Below are positions 9,911 through 18,725 of a stretch of 64,000 bases of DNA, piece by piece. This DNA comes from Arbacia lixula. Lineage: Eukaryota > Echinodermata > Echinoidea > Arbacioida > Arbaciidae. Position 1 is the first letter of the stretch, and every line of letters starts with the position of its first letter. Both the position numbers and the translations under genes were made by a program. Below the pieces are notes generated by a model. That model ran no database searches. It saw only the letters and a program-made list of their open reading frames with translations, and was not told the DNA's origin. Location of the stretch: the NCBI GenBank assembly GCA_963669155.1, contig OZ022584.1, positions 4,223,724-4,287,723 of the forward strand. The letters are read 5' to 3'.

Positions 9911-9933
9911 CTGGTGTACGACCCCGTCCTGTC
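9911..9933. repeat. Right 23-bp direct repeat (target-site duplication)
   Basis: Exact match to 4688-4710. Read on the minus strand it continues into the exon 6 splice acceptor at 9946-9945. Confidence 0.9.
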
Positions 9934-9944
9934 GATCGTCTGAC
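9911..9944 (-). pseudogene. MCT pseudogene, exon 6, 5' part
   Basis: On the minus strand, CTTTAGCCAG precedes GTCAGACGATCGACAGG. The latter differs by only a few bases from the start of exon 6 in the intact gene (35884 on). The exon is cut off after 34 bp by the insertion. Confidence 0.85.
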
Positions 9945-10162
9945 CTGGCTAAAGTAAGAAGAAATATGCATATTTTGTCAATTATTTATGAGTGATGTGA
10001 AAAACCAATGGGCTGGTGTGAAACAGTAGATCTCAGTAGGTGGACATTGCCATAAGCCTCAGCTAGAGGTAAGAGTATTTTCGCTCCTACTTTAGTAGTA
10101 TAGAAATACCATATCATAGCAGTCCATTGTTGTGTAATAACACATTATGTCGTCTTACTTAC

Positions 10163-10306
10163 CTATCACTGAACCCACTAAATACCCGGTGCCACCTGAG
10201 CATAGATAAACAGGCAGTGTGAAGCGCCCGCGGCTCGGTCCAAAGAACTCCAATGGGAGTGTGTGGGGAAGAAGTGCAGATGAACTCACATTGACACCAC
10301 CGATCA
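10163..10306 (-). pseudogene. MCT pseudogene, exon 5 (144 nt)
   Basis: Acceptor CCTGGCCAG and donor GTAAGT. The frame given by exon 4 reads VIGGVNVSSSALLPH, then TLPLEFFGPSRGRF, then TLPVYLCSGGTGYLVGSVIG, which aligns with VIGSVLLTSSSILAY... of the intact gene (membrane segments 10-11). Open throughout in this frame. Length and phase equal those of 29875-30018. Confidence 0.85.
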
Positions 10307-10717
10307 CTGGCCAGGGTATAAACAACATTAAGGGTGGTTACAGGTACGTAAATAGGAAAAAATAGCACTTGGGATAGATTGGGTACACTCAAAGTAGATG
10401 GAGGAAGAAGGGGGGGGGGGGGTATTGATTAACTATATTTATAGAGTGGACATGTTACTTGCGTCATTCTGTCACGAAGTCCATTATGATATCATCGACA
10501 TAATGCGACGATGTGGGTTTTATTCGATGAAATATCTACAGTCCGTTATTGCAGACAGTGTATTGTTGTGATAAACAAAATCATTGATATTATTTTGTGA
10601 CAGGATCATGCATTTTGCTCCCTATAAACATGGTACAGTTAGTCCGGGCTCACTGTAGTACACGAAAAAAAGATCAACGAACATTGACAGTTGGGCCTTA
10701 AAGTGTAGATCGCTTAC

Positions 10718-10943
10718 CCGCAGCAAGGAAGAGCATCAGTGGGAGAGAGTTGACCACCATGAAGGAGACCATGACCGCGATGCCGACCACAGGGACGATT
10801 ACCATAATGTAATAGGACGGGGACGGGAGGTACTTTGCGATGACGGCGATGGCGAGTTTCCCGCAAGTCGTCGCCGCACCTATCACAGATAGGAACTGAG
10901 CTCCGTCAGCCTCGCTGAACCCCACGGACACCATGTAGCTCAC
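10718..10943 (-). pseudogene. MCT pseudogene, exon 4 (226 nt)
   Basis: Acceptor CTTGCAG and donor GTAAGC. Encodes VSYMVSVGFSEADGAQFLSV, then IGAATTCGKLAIAVIAKYL and onwards, covering membrane segments 8-9. Same length and phase as 28939-29164. Open reading frame. Confidence 0.88.
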
Positions 10944-11351
10944 CTGCAAGACGAAGTCTTTCCACTTTCATTACGTAAGTCTTCTCAAATCAATGATATT
11001 GAAAGACAGTGAACAAGGCAACATTTTAAAAACTTTTCATTGCTGGTTCATTGGAAGTGATCGTTGCAACAATTACTAGAGCGTGACGTCATACCGCCAT
11101 GTTGCATGTAAACGTTGATTACCATGGGCATGATAGGAACGCGTTTAGTACGCCAATGTGTGACTCGTCTTAAAACGTAATTACGAGTTAATTACGGTGC
11201 AATGACATGAGAAAGTTTTGCTGTTTATCCATCTATATTGTTGCCATAATGTTTTCTATATGTGCAATATCTGAATACAGTGATAATGTGCTATAAGTTC
11301 ACATAATTAAGAGCGTGACGATATCAATGACTAGAAATGCAAATCTTGTAC

Positions 11352-11850
11352 CGTGTTGATATAGTAGAAACAGTCGAAAACACTGTTCATAAGGATTCCG
11401 ATTGAGATCATCACCATCTCAGGATACGTGAAAGCCTTCAGAAGAAGCTGAGCGAGAGGAACACCGTCCAGTTCCTCCTCTTTTAAGTTGTCCTTCGAGT
11501 AATCATCAACCTCACTTGAGATTTCTTTATCCAAACAGGCAGATTCTATCAAAGTGATGCCACAATTATGTTCGTCATCAGCTTTGCTCTTGTGTCGCTG
11601 TACTTGAACTCCATAATGCTTGTCGGACTCCCGGTCCTAATGATTTTGTTCAAAACCATTGTTTGAGAGTTTCAAGCCCGGTTCAGAATAATCGTCATTA
11701 GTACATTGCTTTGAGTTCAGCATAGCTTGGTGGTTTTTAGCTTTGTATGGATTGAAAACTACCACACAACCGCATCCAACTACAAAGTACACAGCAACGA
11801 TGATTCGTACAGACACACGCCATCCGAATTGAGATACATGTATACTTTAA
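11352..11850 (-). pseudogene. MCT pseudogene, exon 3 remnant with amber codon
   Basis: From the 5' side it reads SQFGWRVSVRII, then VAVYFVVGCGCVVVFNP (membrane segment 6), a hydrophilic loop, and EEELDGVPLAQLLLKAFTYP, then EMVMISIGILMNSVFDCFYY (segment 7), ending at donor GT 11351-11350. An in-frame TAG lies in the loop. The acceptor and the first part of the exon are missing because homology ends at the inversion junction near 11850. Confidence 0.82.
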
Positions 11851-11867
11851 TTCACCCACAGATATGC

Positions 11868-12150
11868 TGTCTGTTCTCGGATTCTTCGCATCTAATATCT
11901 CAATTTTGGTGGCGCGTCTCTCTAACATTCTCAGCTATGTCATGCCTGTGTGCATTGTAGTCGGAGGCTGCTGTTTAATAGTTTTCAAAGATAAAAAGTA
12001 TCTTAATTACAGGAATTCTGAAAAATATCATGGACACACAGTACAACGACACGCGATCAACGTTGATGACGAACATGACTGGAGCATCAATTTGAGAGAT
12101 TCGGCCAGTTTAGATAGACGATTAGTAATTCAGGAAGACGAGTATTTCAG
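11868..12150 (+). pseudogene. Inverted second MCT exon-3 relic
   Basis: On the plus strand, HLISQFWWRVSL in one frame and PVCIVVGGCCLIVF in another correspond to HLISKFGWRMTL and TVVGVACVAMF of the intact exon 3. Further on, VQRHAINVDDEHDWSINLRD parallels VQRHKSKADDEHNCGITLIE of the minus-strand relic. At least one frameshift separates the pieces. It lies head to head with 11352-11850, with only about 15-20 bp between them. Confidence 0.7.
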
Positions 12151-12480
12151 CTGCAGACTTTTACATCAGATGTCATTATTCTTTCTGTAAGCGAGCGAGC
12201 AGCTCAAGCAAGAAATACTTTAAAGGGTGCTAGTTTCGACGTTTCTTCATCTCGAGCGAGGGAACAAAGGCTTTCTTCAACGTAGTGACAGCGGCATGAC
12301 ATATAGCATATCTTAAAAATACTTAGTTTTTTACGAAATCGTTTGCGCGCATTGTTTTTAGGACCATAGTCGTTTTGCAAGCGGCGGAAGAAAAGATGTG
12401 CTGCCACAATAGCGTATGTTTATCGCGGTAAAGAGCGCATATATTGACAGATTAGATCCAGTTCCCCCAACTAGTATGTT
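12151..12480 (+). repeat. Unclassified dispersed repeat, copy 2 (pairs with 1320-1640)
   Basis: Same string order as copy 1: GTCATTATTCTTTCTG, AAGCGAGCGAGCAGCTC, GTTTCTTCATCTCGAGC, CATAGTCGTTTTGC. Begins right at the end of the inverted exon-3 relic. Confidence 0.6.
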
Positions 12481-12940
12481 CTTAGGCGACAGACCTGTAT
12501 CGAGAAGAAAAATGTTATCTGATCATTAAATCATGATAGCAATGGTATTATCGCTTGACAGCCAGTTAAATGCAAGGTTTGCATAGAAATTTTCATTGGT
12601 AGCAAAGTTACCATCAATGGTAAATTCTAATCAACACCGCCCTTGTCTTTATCACACTGACCTCATCAATAGCGTATAAGGTCATATTACATGGAACCTA
12701 TTCGGTCGACCAGCAGACTTTACGTTTTCCTTCTAGTCGCTGTTGATAGGAGTGTTTACACATTTAAACTATGTATGGCAAGAGTCTTCATGACTTGCAA
12801 TGCGAAGTGTCCATCTACTCCCCTCTGATGACCATTTTATTCATTATTAAGTATTGTTATTTCATTGAGGTTAACGTTTGCGGCCTCTTTCCCCTTTGCA
12901 ACAAACAGAGTTCTATTTACATATATATTGTACAAAAAGA
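12481..12940. other. No gene recognised
   Basis: AT-rich. No coding, RNA or repeat signal that I can support. Confidence 0.4.
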
Positions 12941-13330
12941 TACTGGGGGAGGGGGGGGGGGTAGTGATGGATTTTTTTTGGTAGCTTTTTTGTCTATAAT
13001 GTTTTAATCCCGCCCTGTGTCTGAAAATGCTCTCAGTGAGGGGTGGGGGGGGGGGGGGGTGACTTTTTCTATTTTTTTTTCATCTCGGAAGGGGGGGGGG
13101 GGACCGAAAATAGTGGGGGGGGGGCATTAGATATTGAGTGGGTACAGGCCCGAAAATGGTGGTGGGGGGGGGGGGGCACATTTCATATTTTATGGGATAC
13201 AGGACCGAAAATAATGGGGGGGGGGGACATTTGATATTGTGTCCCTCCTCTTCGAGTTGGTGAGGGGGGGGGGGGGGGACAGGGCCCCCCTCCCCGTCCC
13301 CCGGGATTTCCGCCCATGAAATAATGATGA
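12941..13330 (+). repeat. G-run-rich repeat, copy 1 (inverted copy at 36665-37045)
   Basis: At least six runs of 8 or more G separated by similar units (CCGAAAATAGTGG, GACATTTGATATTGTGTCC). It ends with CCGGGATTTCCGCCCATG. The same ending appears in reverse at about 36673 as GGGCGGAAATCCCGGGG. Poly-Pro/Gly ORFs here are artefacts of the runs. The plus strand has strong G-quadruplex potential. Confidence 0.7.
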
Positions 13331-14980
13331 AATATGTACGATATTTCGAGCTCACAACCATCACACAAGATTTCTCCACAGCAGAACTCTACCCTATTTC
13401 CATCAACCAATAGCGCAAATATAGTGTTGGACGAACGAATGTTGAGGGCGTTAACACGAAACCGTGTTGAGGAAGGTCTATGTGACCACATCACAGGGCG
13501 TCCGCTTTGACAGTTACGTTTAAAACAACACGCTGACAACGGATCATTAAGATTTTTTTGTTTGGCTTTTATTTTTAGTTGATACTACAAGAAAAACAAC
13601 TAGTAGTTTTACCATGTTTACCCAACATAATTTAACTTAAAGTCAAAAGGACTGATTTAACATGTTAATGTATGAGGTCAAAGTGTTCTAAATTCCAACA
13701 CGGGCCAAATTTGGTGGTCAAATTTGGTAGCCTGATCATGAGCGCACAGAAGGTGGATTTTGGTTGAGTGATATACAAATAATGCACAGTTGTGAATGCC
13801 TTGGGCCCGTGCGGCGCACAGCACGAGGGTGTTATAGTTCGAAACGCACAAGGCACTTGCACCGAGTGCGTGTCGCACTATAAACAACCTCATATTGTGC
13901 GCTGCACCGCCTCAACGTCGCGAACCACTTGTCTTGACAATAATGCTCAAATGAAGGCACACTTTAGTACTCTATTTTGAATATCCAGATTTCTCAAAAA
14001 ATGAAATTCACAGGATTATTACTCTAGCTAATGAAAATTAAGATGCATAAAGTTAATGACGTGACAATTAATTTCAGAAAATAAAAACGCGCGCGCAAAA
14101 TTTTAAAATACTCCAAATCAACTAGAAATTGTTTTGCAAATGTTTCAGGCCATTTCAAGCATTTCAAAAATTTTCGCGCGTTTTTCCGTGCGTAACGCGT
14201 ATGCAGCATCAAAATTCCGTTTTTTCTCCTGAATTCATCTTTTTTTACATTACAAACATGACATCCTGCAAATTTGAGCCATTTCCATGCAATAACAAGG
14301 TCGTGCGGGTACGTCAAAGTTGAAAATCTGCGCGTGCGTCAATACGTTTTTGTGTGCAAATGTAGTAAAAAAACATTACTACCTTCAATCGGCCATAGCT
14401 CTACAGAATGTCCAGTGACCCCCATTTTTTTTTAATATTTGGAAAGAGTATGAAATGTAGATGTCATTTCATGTGTCATTTTACCGGTAAGTACATGGTG
14501 ACATCATCATATTGCCATATGAATCGAAAAAATGAATTTTCAATTATGACGTCATACATTTTTTTACCCGCTTTTGCATATCTCAGTAATCCTTGGTCAA
14601 TTTTCTCCCAAATTTTACCCTGATGTAGCCAAGACCTTCTTCTATAGATGACTTTTATTCATTTGTCATTCAGATGACGTCTTCATGGTGTAAATTTCAT
14701 TATACGCATTAGTATCATAATCGGGCGCATGTACGTGTTATGTCAATGGAAGGGTTATTTATGAAATGACATGACAACTTTCTAGGAGCTGTATCTCGCT
14801 GACAATTGAATCTGTTAATCTGAAATTTTAGTATGTTGTAGCTGAGTCTACGAGCTTTCCGAGACGTCGTCTCCATTTTTTAATCAGATGTCGGGATCAT
14901 GGTGAAATTTCAGCTTGGATATCAATTTCTTAATCATTCTAGCCCCTGCTGGGCATTACGTGTTAAGTGAATGGGAAGAT
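13331..14980. other. AT-rich intergenic sequence, no gene recognised
   Basis: Several ORFs of 60-97 codons without domains. No splice-consistent MCT exon and no clear mobile-element ends are seen. Confidence 0.4.
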
Positions 14981-15055
14981 GTGTGCCTCAGTGGGTAAAG
15001 GCGCCGTTTTAAGATCTTGAGGCCCCCGGTTCGATTCCTGGAGTGGGTAGGGTCA
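14981..15055 (+). ncRNA. tRNA-derived SINE head (pol III promoter boxes)
   Basis: A-box-like TGCCTCAGTGGGTAAAGG (14984 on) and a perfect B box GGTTCGATTCC (15028-15038) at tRNA-like spacing. The anticodon-stem region does not pair well, so a functional tRNA is unlikely. A tRNA-derived SINE or tRNA pseudogene fits better. The 3' extent of the SINE is not clear. Confidence 0.6.
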
Positions 15056-15059
15056 ATTT

Positions 15060-16290
15060 TTGCATTCCTTTTGCAATGATTATTTTGCCACCTGCTTCTG
15101 TTCTATCCCTCATTTTGTCATTCTCTTTGAGATTTTCTTTCCAATGCTATTTTTCTCGCCCCATTCTCTTGCATGACTATTAGTTATATGTTAGCATATA
15201 CATGTAACCATTTAGGAAAGTCTCTGAAATGTTAGTATAATAGGTGCCGTGTGAGCTTTATTGTGCGATGTCTCTCATTGCTTATGAATAGATGGTGTCA
15301 CGATTGAAGTTCTATAGTTCACCGTGCATTTTCCAGCCCATGTGTGTGCATGAATTTGCCAATGCAGACCACCTTATACTTGTCCACAAGTATGTCTCGT
15401 TGAAAATCAATTTGAAGTACACAAATGGAGCAGAGCACGCCGTTTACTGTCTAGCTGGGAATTATTTCCCACTAAAGGCAATCGTATAAAAGCAGAGCAC
15501 GCGTAGCGTGGAGCTACAGGAATAGTATGCGTGAGTTCGGCGGTCGTCAGTAGGAGAAGAGCTGGTGATTTTACATCATGATTTTCTTTATATACAGGCT
15601 CGAGGGATTCAGTGTCAATCCGCTGAATCCTTTCGGCTCCAACAGCGTCCAATTAGCGGACGATAATCGCCCGCCTAAATTGTCATTTTTGCAGATTAGG
15701 CCACGAAAATTGCGCCAGAACTGCGGACGCTGATGACAACTCCAGCAACCATGGTGAAAGACAAACAATATACTAACAACATATTAGCGCCATCTACGAC
15801 AAAAAATAATCGTACTTATGAAATGTAGAGCTGCTACAATCGTTTACCTTTCCACCACTCCCAATAACGACGGCCGGTCATGCCAGCAGTATGGGGTTCA
15901 TGAACCAGTCGAGAATCAGGATAAGATTGTCTTGAGATGTCTGCACTCACCCAATGCCGTGATAAAGCCGTAATACAGCAGATGTTTAGAGCGTTGTCTT
16001 TACTCCAGACCCAGTCATTTCAAAATTTTGGAAAAAAAATCTTAAAATCTAAGACCCCATCATCTTGTTACTGCGAAATAACAAGAGAATCGAGCTCAGC
16101 CTTTCCTCCAGTCCCGGTTGTTTCAAATACTGAAAAAAACCTCGAAAACTATAAGACCCCACCATGTTCCAAACTAAGACCCTGTGATAAACCAAAGGTT
16201 TAGAACGTAGTCTTTCCTCGTAATCAAAATATAAAGGCAAATCTTAAAATCTAAGATCCTATCAACTATATCCGGTTTTCAATTAAAAGA
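15060..16290. other. No gene recognised
   Basis: Contains a loose direct repeat (TCTTAAAATCTAAGA at about 16039 and 16241). No domain-bearing ORF is seen. Confidence 0.4.
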
Positions 16291-16299
16291 TACAATTTA

Positions 16300-16705
16300 A
16301 AAAGTCAAGTGCTTTGAGCATCTACATAAATTGTATATAGCGTATTATAGTTAAGTACTCATTAATATCGTCATTATTTCTTGGCAATGCATGGCATCGC
16401 TTCACATTGTAACATACGTGGATACAGCACGTCGCAAATAAATGATTGGTCGCCAGTCACACGAACTGACGAATCAGTCAAAATAGTGATCCATCACATC
16501 GGTCCCTCCTGTGTGTGTTGACCAGTTTGACTGATTCGTCAGTTTGCGTGATCACCAACCAATCATTTATTTGCGATGTGTTGTATCCACATATGGTAAC
16601 AATGTTAAGCAATGCCATGCATCGCCAAGAAATGATGGTGATAATGATGGTGAGTACTTAGAATGCACTATATCCATCATACGTAGATTCTCAAAGTACT
16701 TAATT
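16300..16705. repeat. Long palindrome / fold-back MITE of about 400 bp
   Basis: Arms of roughly 180 bp pair across a centre near 16505. Examples: GACGAATCAGTCAAA (left) against TTTGACTGATTCGTC (right), GCAAATAAATGATTGG against CCAATCATTTATTTGC, and GCATGGCATCGCTT against AAGCAATGCCATGC. It carries no gene. It would form a very stable hairpin and is probably a non-autonomous DNA element. Confidence 0.8.
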
Positions 16706-16729
16706 TAAAAACAATCAATGAATAAAAAA

Positions 16730-17020
16730 CAGGAATGAGATAAAAACCCAGCTAACAAAAAAAAAAACTTTCCAAGTATGTTTTTTTGAAGTTTTGTGAA
16801 AACTTTTTATGGACGTCAAAATGTAAAAGGTAGGATGTTTGGAAAACGTGTTATTGAACGTTTTGGAAACGTTTTTTAAACGTTAAAAGGAAAAATAACC
16901 TTTAAGAACATTTTGAAAGCTCGAGACATCCAAAAATCTTTCGAAAACATTCTAAATATATTGTAGACGTTGTTATAAAAACCTTTAAAAAAAATGGAAC
17001 GTTTTTTAAATGTGATCATG
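16730..17020. repeat. AACGTTTT-rich low-complexity repeat
   Basis: Repeated GAACGTTTTGGAAACG, TTTTTTAAACGTT and similar strings on both strands. No gene is seen. Confidence 0.5.
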
Positions 17021-17199
17021 GTATTGTGGCGTTCGGCTTCTGGGATGGCGCGGGGTGACGCGGGTGGCGTAGATCCTGGGCGCTGGTGAAGGCGATCCTC
17101 GAATGCTTCCAATACTCTATCACGGTCGTGCATGCAGAGAGGTGTAAGGAATGAAGTCAGCACGAAGTGTAATTTACTCCTACAGCAGTTGCGTGCATT

Positions 17200-17300
17200 G
17201 ATATCAATTACGGATTTGGCTCTTTGATCGGGGGAGATCCGCCACCAAACAAGCACGACAAATGAAGGATGCATTTTGAGGAATATAAATACCACAAACA
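17200..17300 (+). repeat. Dispersed repeat (GGAGATCCGCC family)
   Basis: GGGGGAGATCCGCCACCAAA, then CAAGCACGACAAAT and GAGGAATATA. The same order occurs at about 51015-51080 and, reversed, at about 37975-38045. Confidence 0.6.
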
Positions 17301-17304
17301 AAGG

Positions 17305-17983
17305 AAGTCTCCCATATGCAAATTAGCATAACTTTTTATAAAAAGAGGTTTTCGGCAAAATAATTTGGCAGGATTGTTCCTTAACTTATTGACTTACTTC
17401 TGTGTGAAAATCACATTAATCCAATTAGTCATGCATGAGTCGGCAAATTTCAAAGGCAAAATTGTCACTTTTTAAAAGTCACAAGGGTAAATGTTTATGC
17501 CGTTTTAACAATACATTTTAGCATTTGTCGTGCGATTTTAAAGTGTTTTCACTCAACCATGACACGAAAATGACCTCTTATGTTTACATAAGAAGTCATG
17601 TTACATTTTTGTAAAAATATCAAAATTTTATTTTTTCACTAGAATAATGCATTTTTAAAAGTTTTAAACTCAAGAGTGATGCGTATTTGTTAAACGGTGC
17701 TCATTCAACTAGAACAATGGGTTAATTGTCGGGATAGGTGTCAGTGCATCGAGAGATGGATAATAAACATTGAAATTACATAAATTATGCACCAGAAATG
17801 GAATTCATCAAAAAATTCCTATGACAGAATCCCCAAAGTACCCTTGTGGCTTTTGAAAAGTGACACTTTGCTTTTAAAATGTGCCCACTCATGCATGACT
17901 AATTGGATTAATGTGTCTTTCACACATAAGTTATTCAATAAGTTAAGAAACAATCCTGCCAAATTATTGTGCCCAAAACATCT
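17305..17983. mobile_element. Fold-back element, copy truncated on the right
   Basis: Same arms and interior as 49945-50720, including GGATAGGTGTCAGTGCATCG. The right terminal part is missing: after CCAAAACATC the sequence jumps to AGGAGCAGCCATATCGG, which in the other copy lies about 800 bp further on (51454). Similarity to 49945-50720 is much closer than to the copy at 4975-5692. Confidence 0.7.
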
Positions 17984-18115
17984 CAGGAGCAGCCATATCG
18001 GAGGACAAACAATAAACCTGTGCATCAGACCATGAAAAGCCATTGTTTTCAAGGTGTCCTCAAGGTCGGCGACCCTGCCTCCGACTCTTTTATCGTTTTT
18101 TTAAAGGGCATATAC
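17984..18115 (+). repeat. Block shared with 51454-51585
   Basis: AGGAGCAGCCATATCGGAGG through CTCCGACTCTTT in both places. It is part of the 5' flank of the duplicated MCT locus, somewhat more diverged than the downstream block. Confidence 0.65.
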
Positions 18116-18530
18116 TGTACTGGGAAGGCAAAAAAGCCTTCAAAATGTAATTGTTAGCAATGTTCTTGCTAATGGTCTTAAATTCATGTATTGTCTATTT
18201 TAGAAGCTTGCTGAAAGTTATTTGCCCTCAAATGATCCACATATGGAGTAATTAATGATTAATGATTAAATCCTCATAATGTTCGGGCCGAACATTTTGA
18301 GGATTTGTGATTTACTTTACATCACTTTTGTGTAGCTAACAATGGCGTTTATGTATCTTTCTGATTTGTACTAACATATTACTCACGGTGTCCCCAGCAC
18401 AAAACAAATGAAGGGCACCGTGACCGTGACGGTGCCGATATACACTTCCTACCATTTTATGCGTGGATCAGCGAAGAGGAAAGGGTAACAAGTAGGGTTT
18501 TCCTAATAGGTCTCATTTATTTTTGACAGA
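18116..18530. other. MCT gene 1 upstream region
   Basis: From 18320 it matches 52386 on. TTTATTTTTGACAG (AG at 18529-18530) just before the coding exon looks like a splice acceptor, so an upstream 5'-UTR exon may be spliced here. I see no defined promoter. Confidence 0.4.
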
Positions 18531-18565
18531 CACCAACGAGCTCATAGTGTTGCCAACGTGCCGTA

Positions 18566-18725
18566 ATGACAGCGTCGATTAGACAACGCCTCAGTGCCCA
18601 CTGGGGCTGGGCCGTCGTGGCAGCCTCCTGGCTTCTGTTTTTTGTAATATATGGTATCACGTACTCATATGGGATATTCTTTGTGGAGTTGCAGGAGGAA
18701 TTTGGCAGTAGTGCTACACTTACAG
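18566..18725 (+). CDS. MCT gene 1, exon 1
   Basis: Starts MTASIRQRLSAHWGWAVVAA and ends SSATLTG at donor GTGAGT. The ATG has G at -3. It carries the first membrane segment. The classical DGG before WGW is replaced by SAH. Ends in phase 1. Confidence 0.85.

Larger units (their letters stand above)
4522..11850 (-). pseudogene. SLC16/MCT-like transporter pseudogene (exons 3-6)
   Basis: The order on the minus strand is: exon 3 remnant 11850-11352, exon 4 10943-10718, exon 5 10306-10163, exon 6 9944-9911 continued at 4710-4522. Exons 4 and 5 have the same lengths (226 and 144 nt), splice phases and GT/AG borders as the intact plus-strand gene at 18566-36161. Their translations are clearly paralogous, for example VSYMVSVGFSEADGA. 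Three lesions argue for a pseudogene: no exon 1 or 2 is found upstream, exon 3 has an in-frame TAG (in the codon run AAT-CAT-TAG-GAC near 11640), and exon 6 is interrupted by a 5.2-kb insertion. The 5' end stops at an inverted-duplication junction near 11857. The MFS transporter function is inferred from the paralogue. Confidence 0.85.

Noticed and set aside
13043..13539. Gly- and Pro-rich ORFs
   Set aside because: G-run repeat artefacts.
14984..15055. Functional tRNA-Leu
   Set aside because: B box is perfect, but the anticodon stem does not pair and the acceptor stem is not evident.
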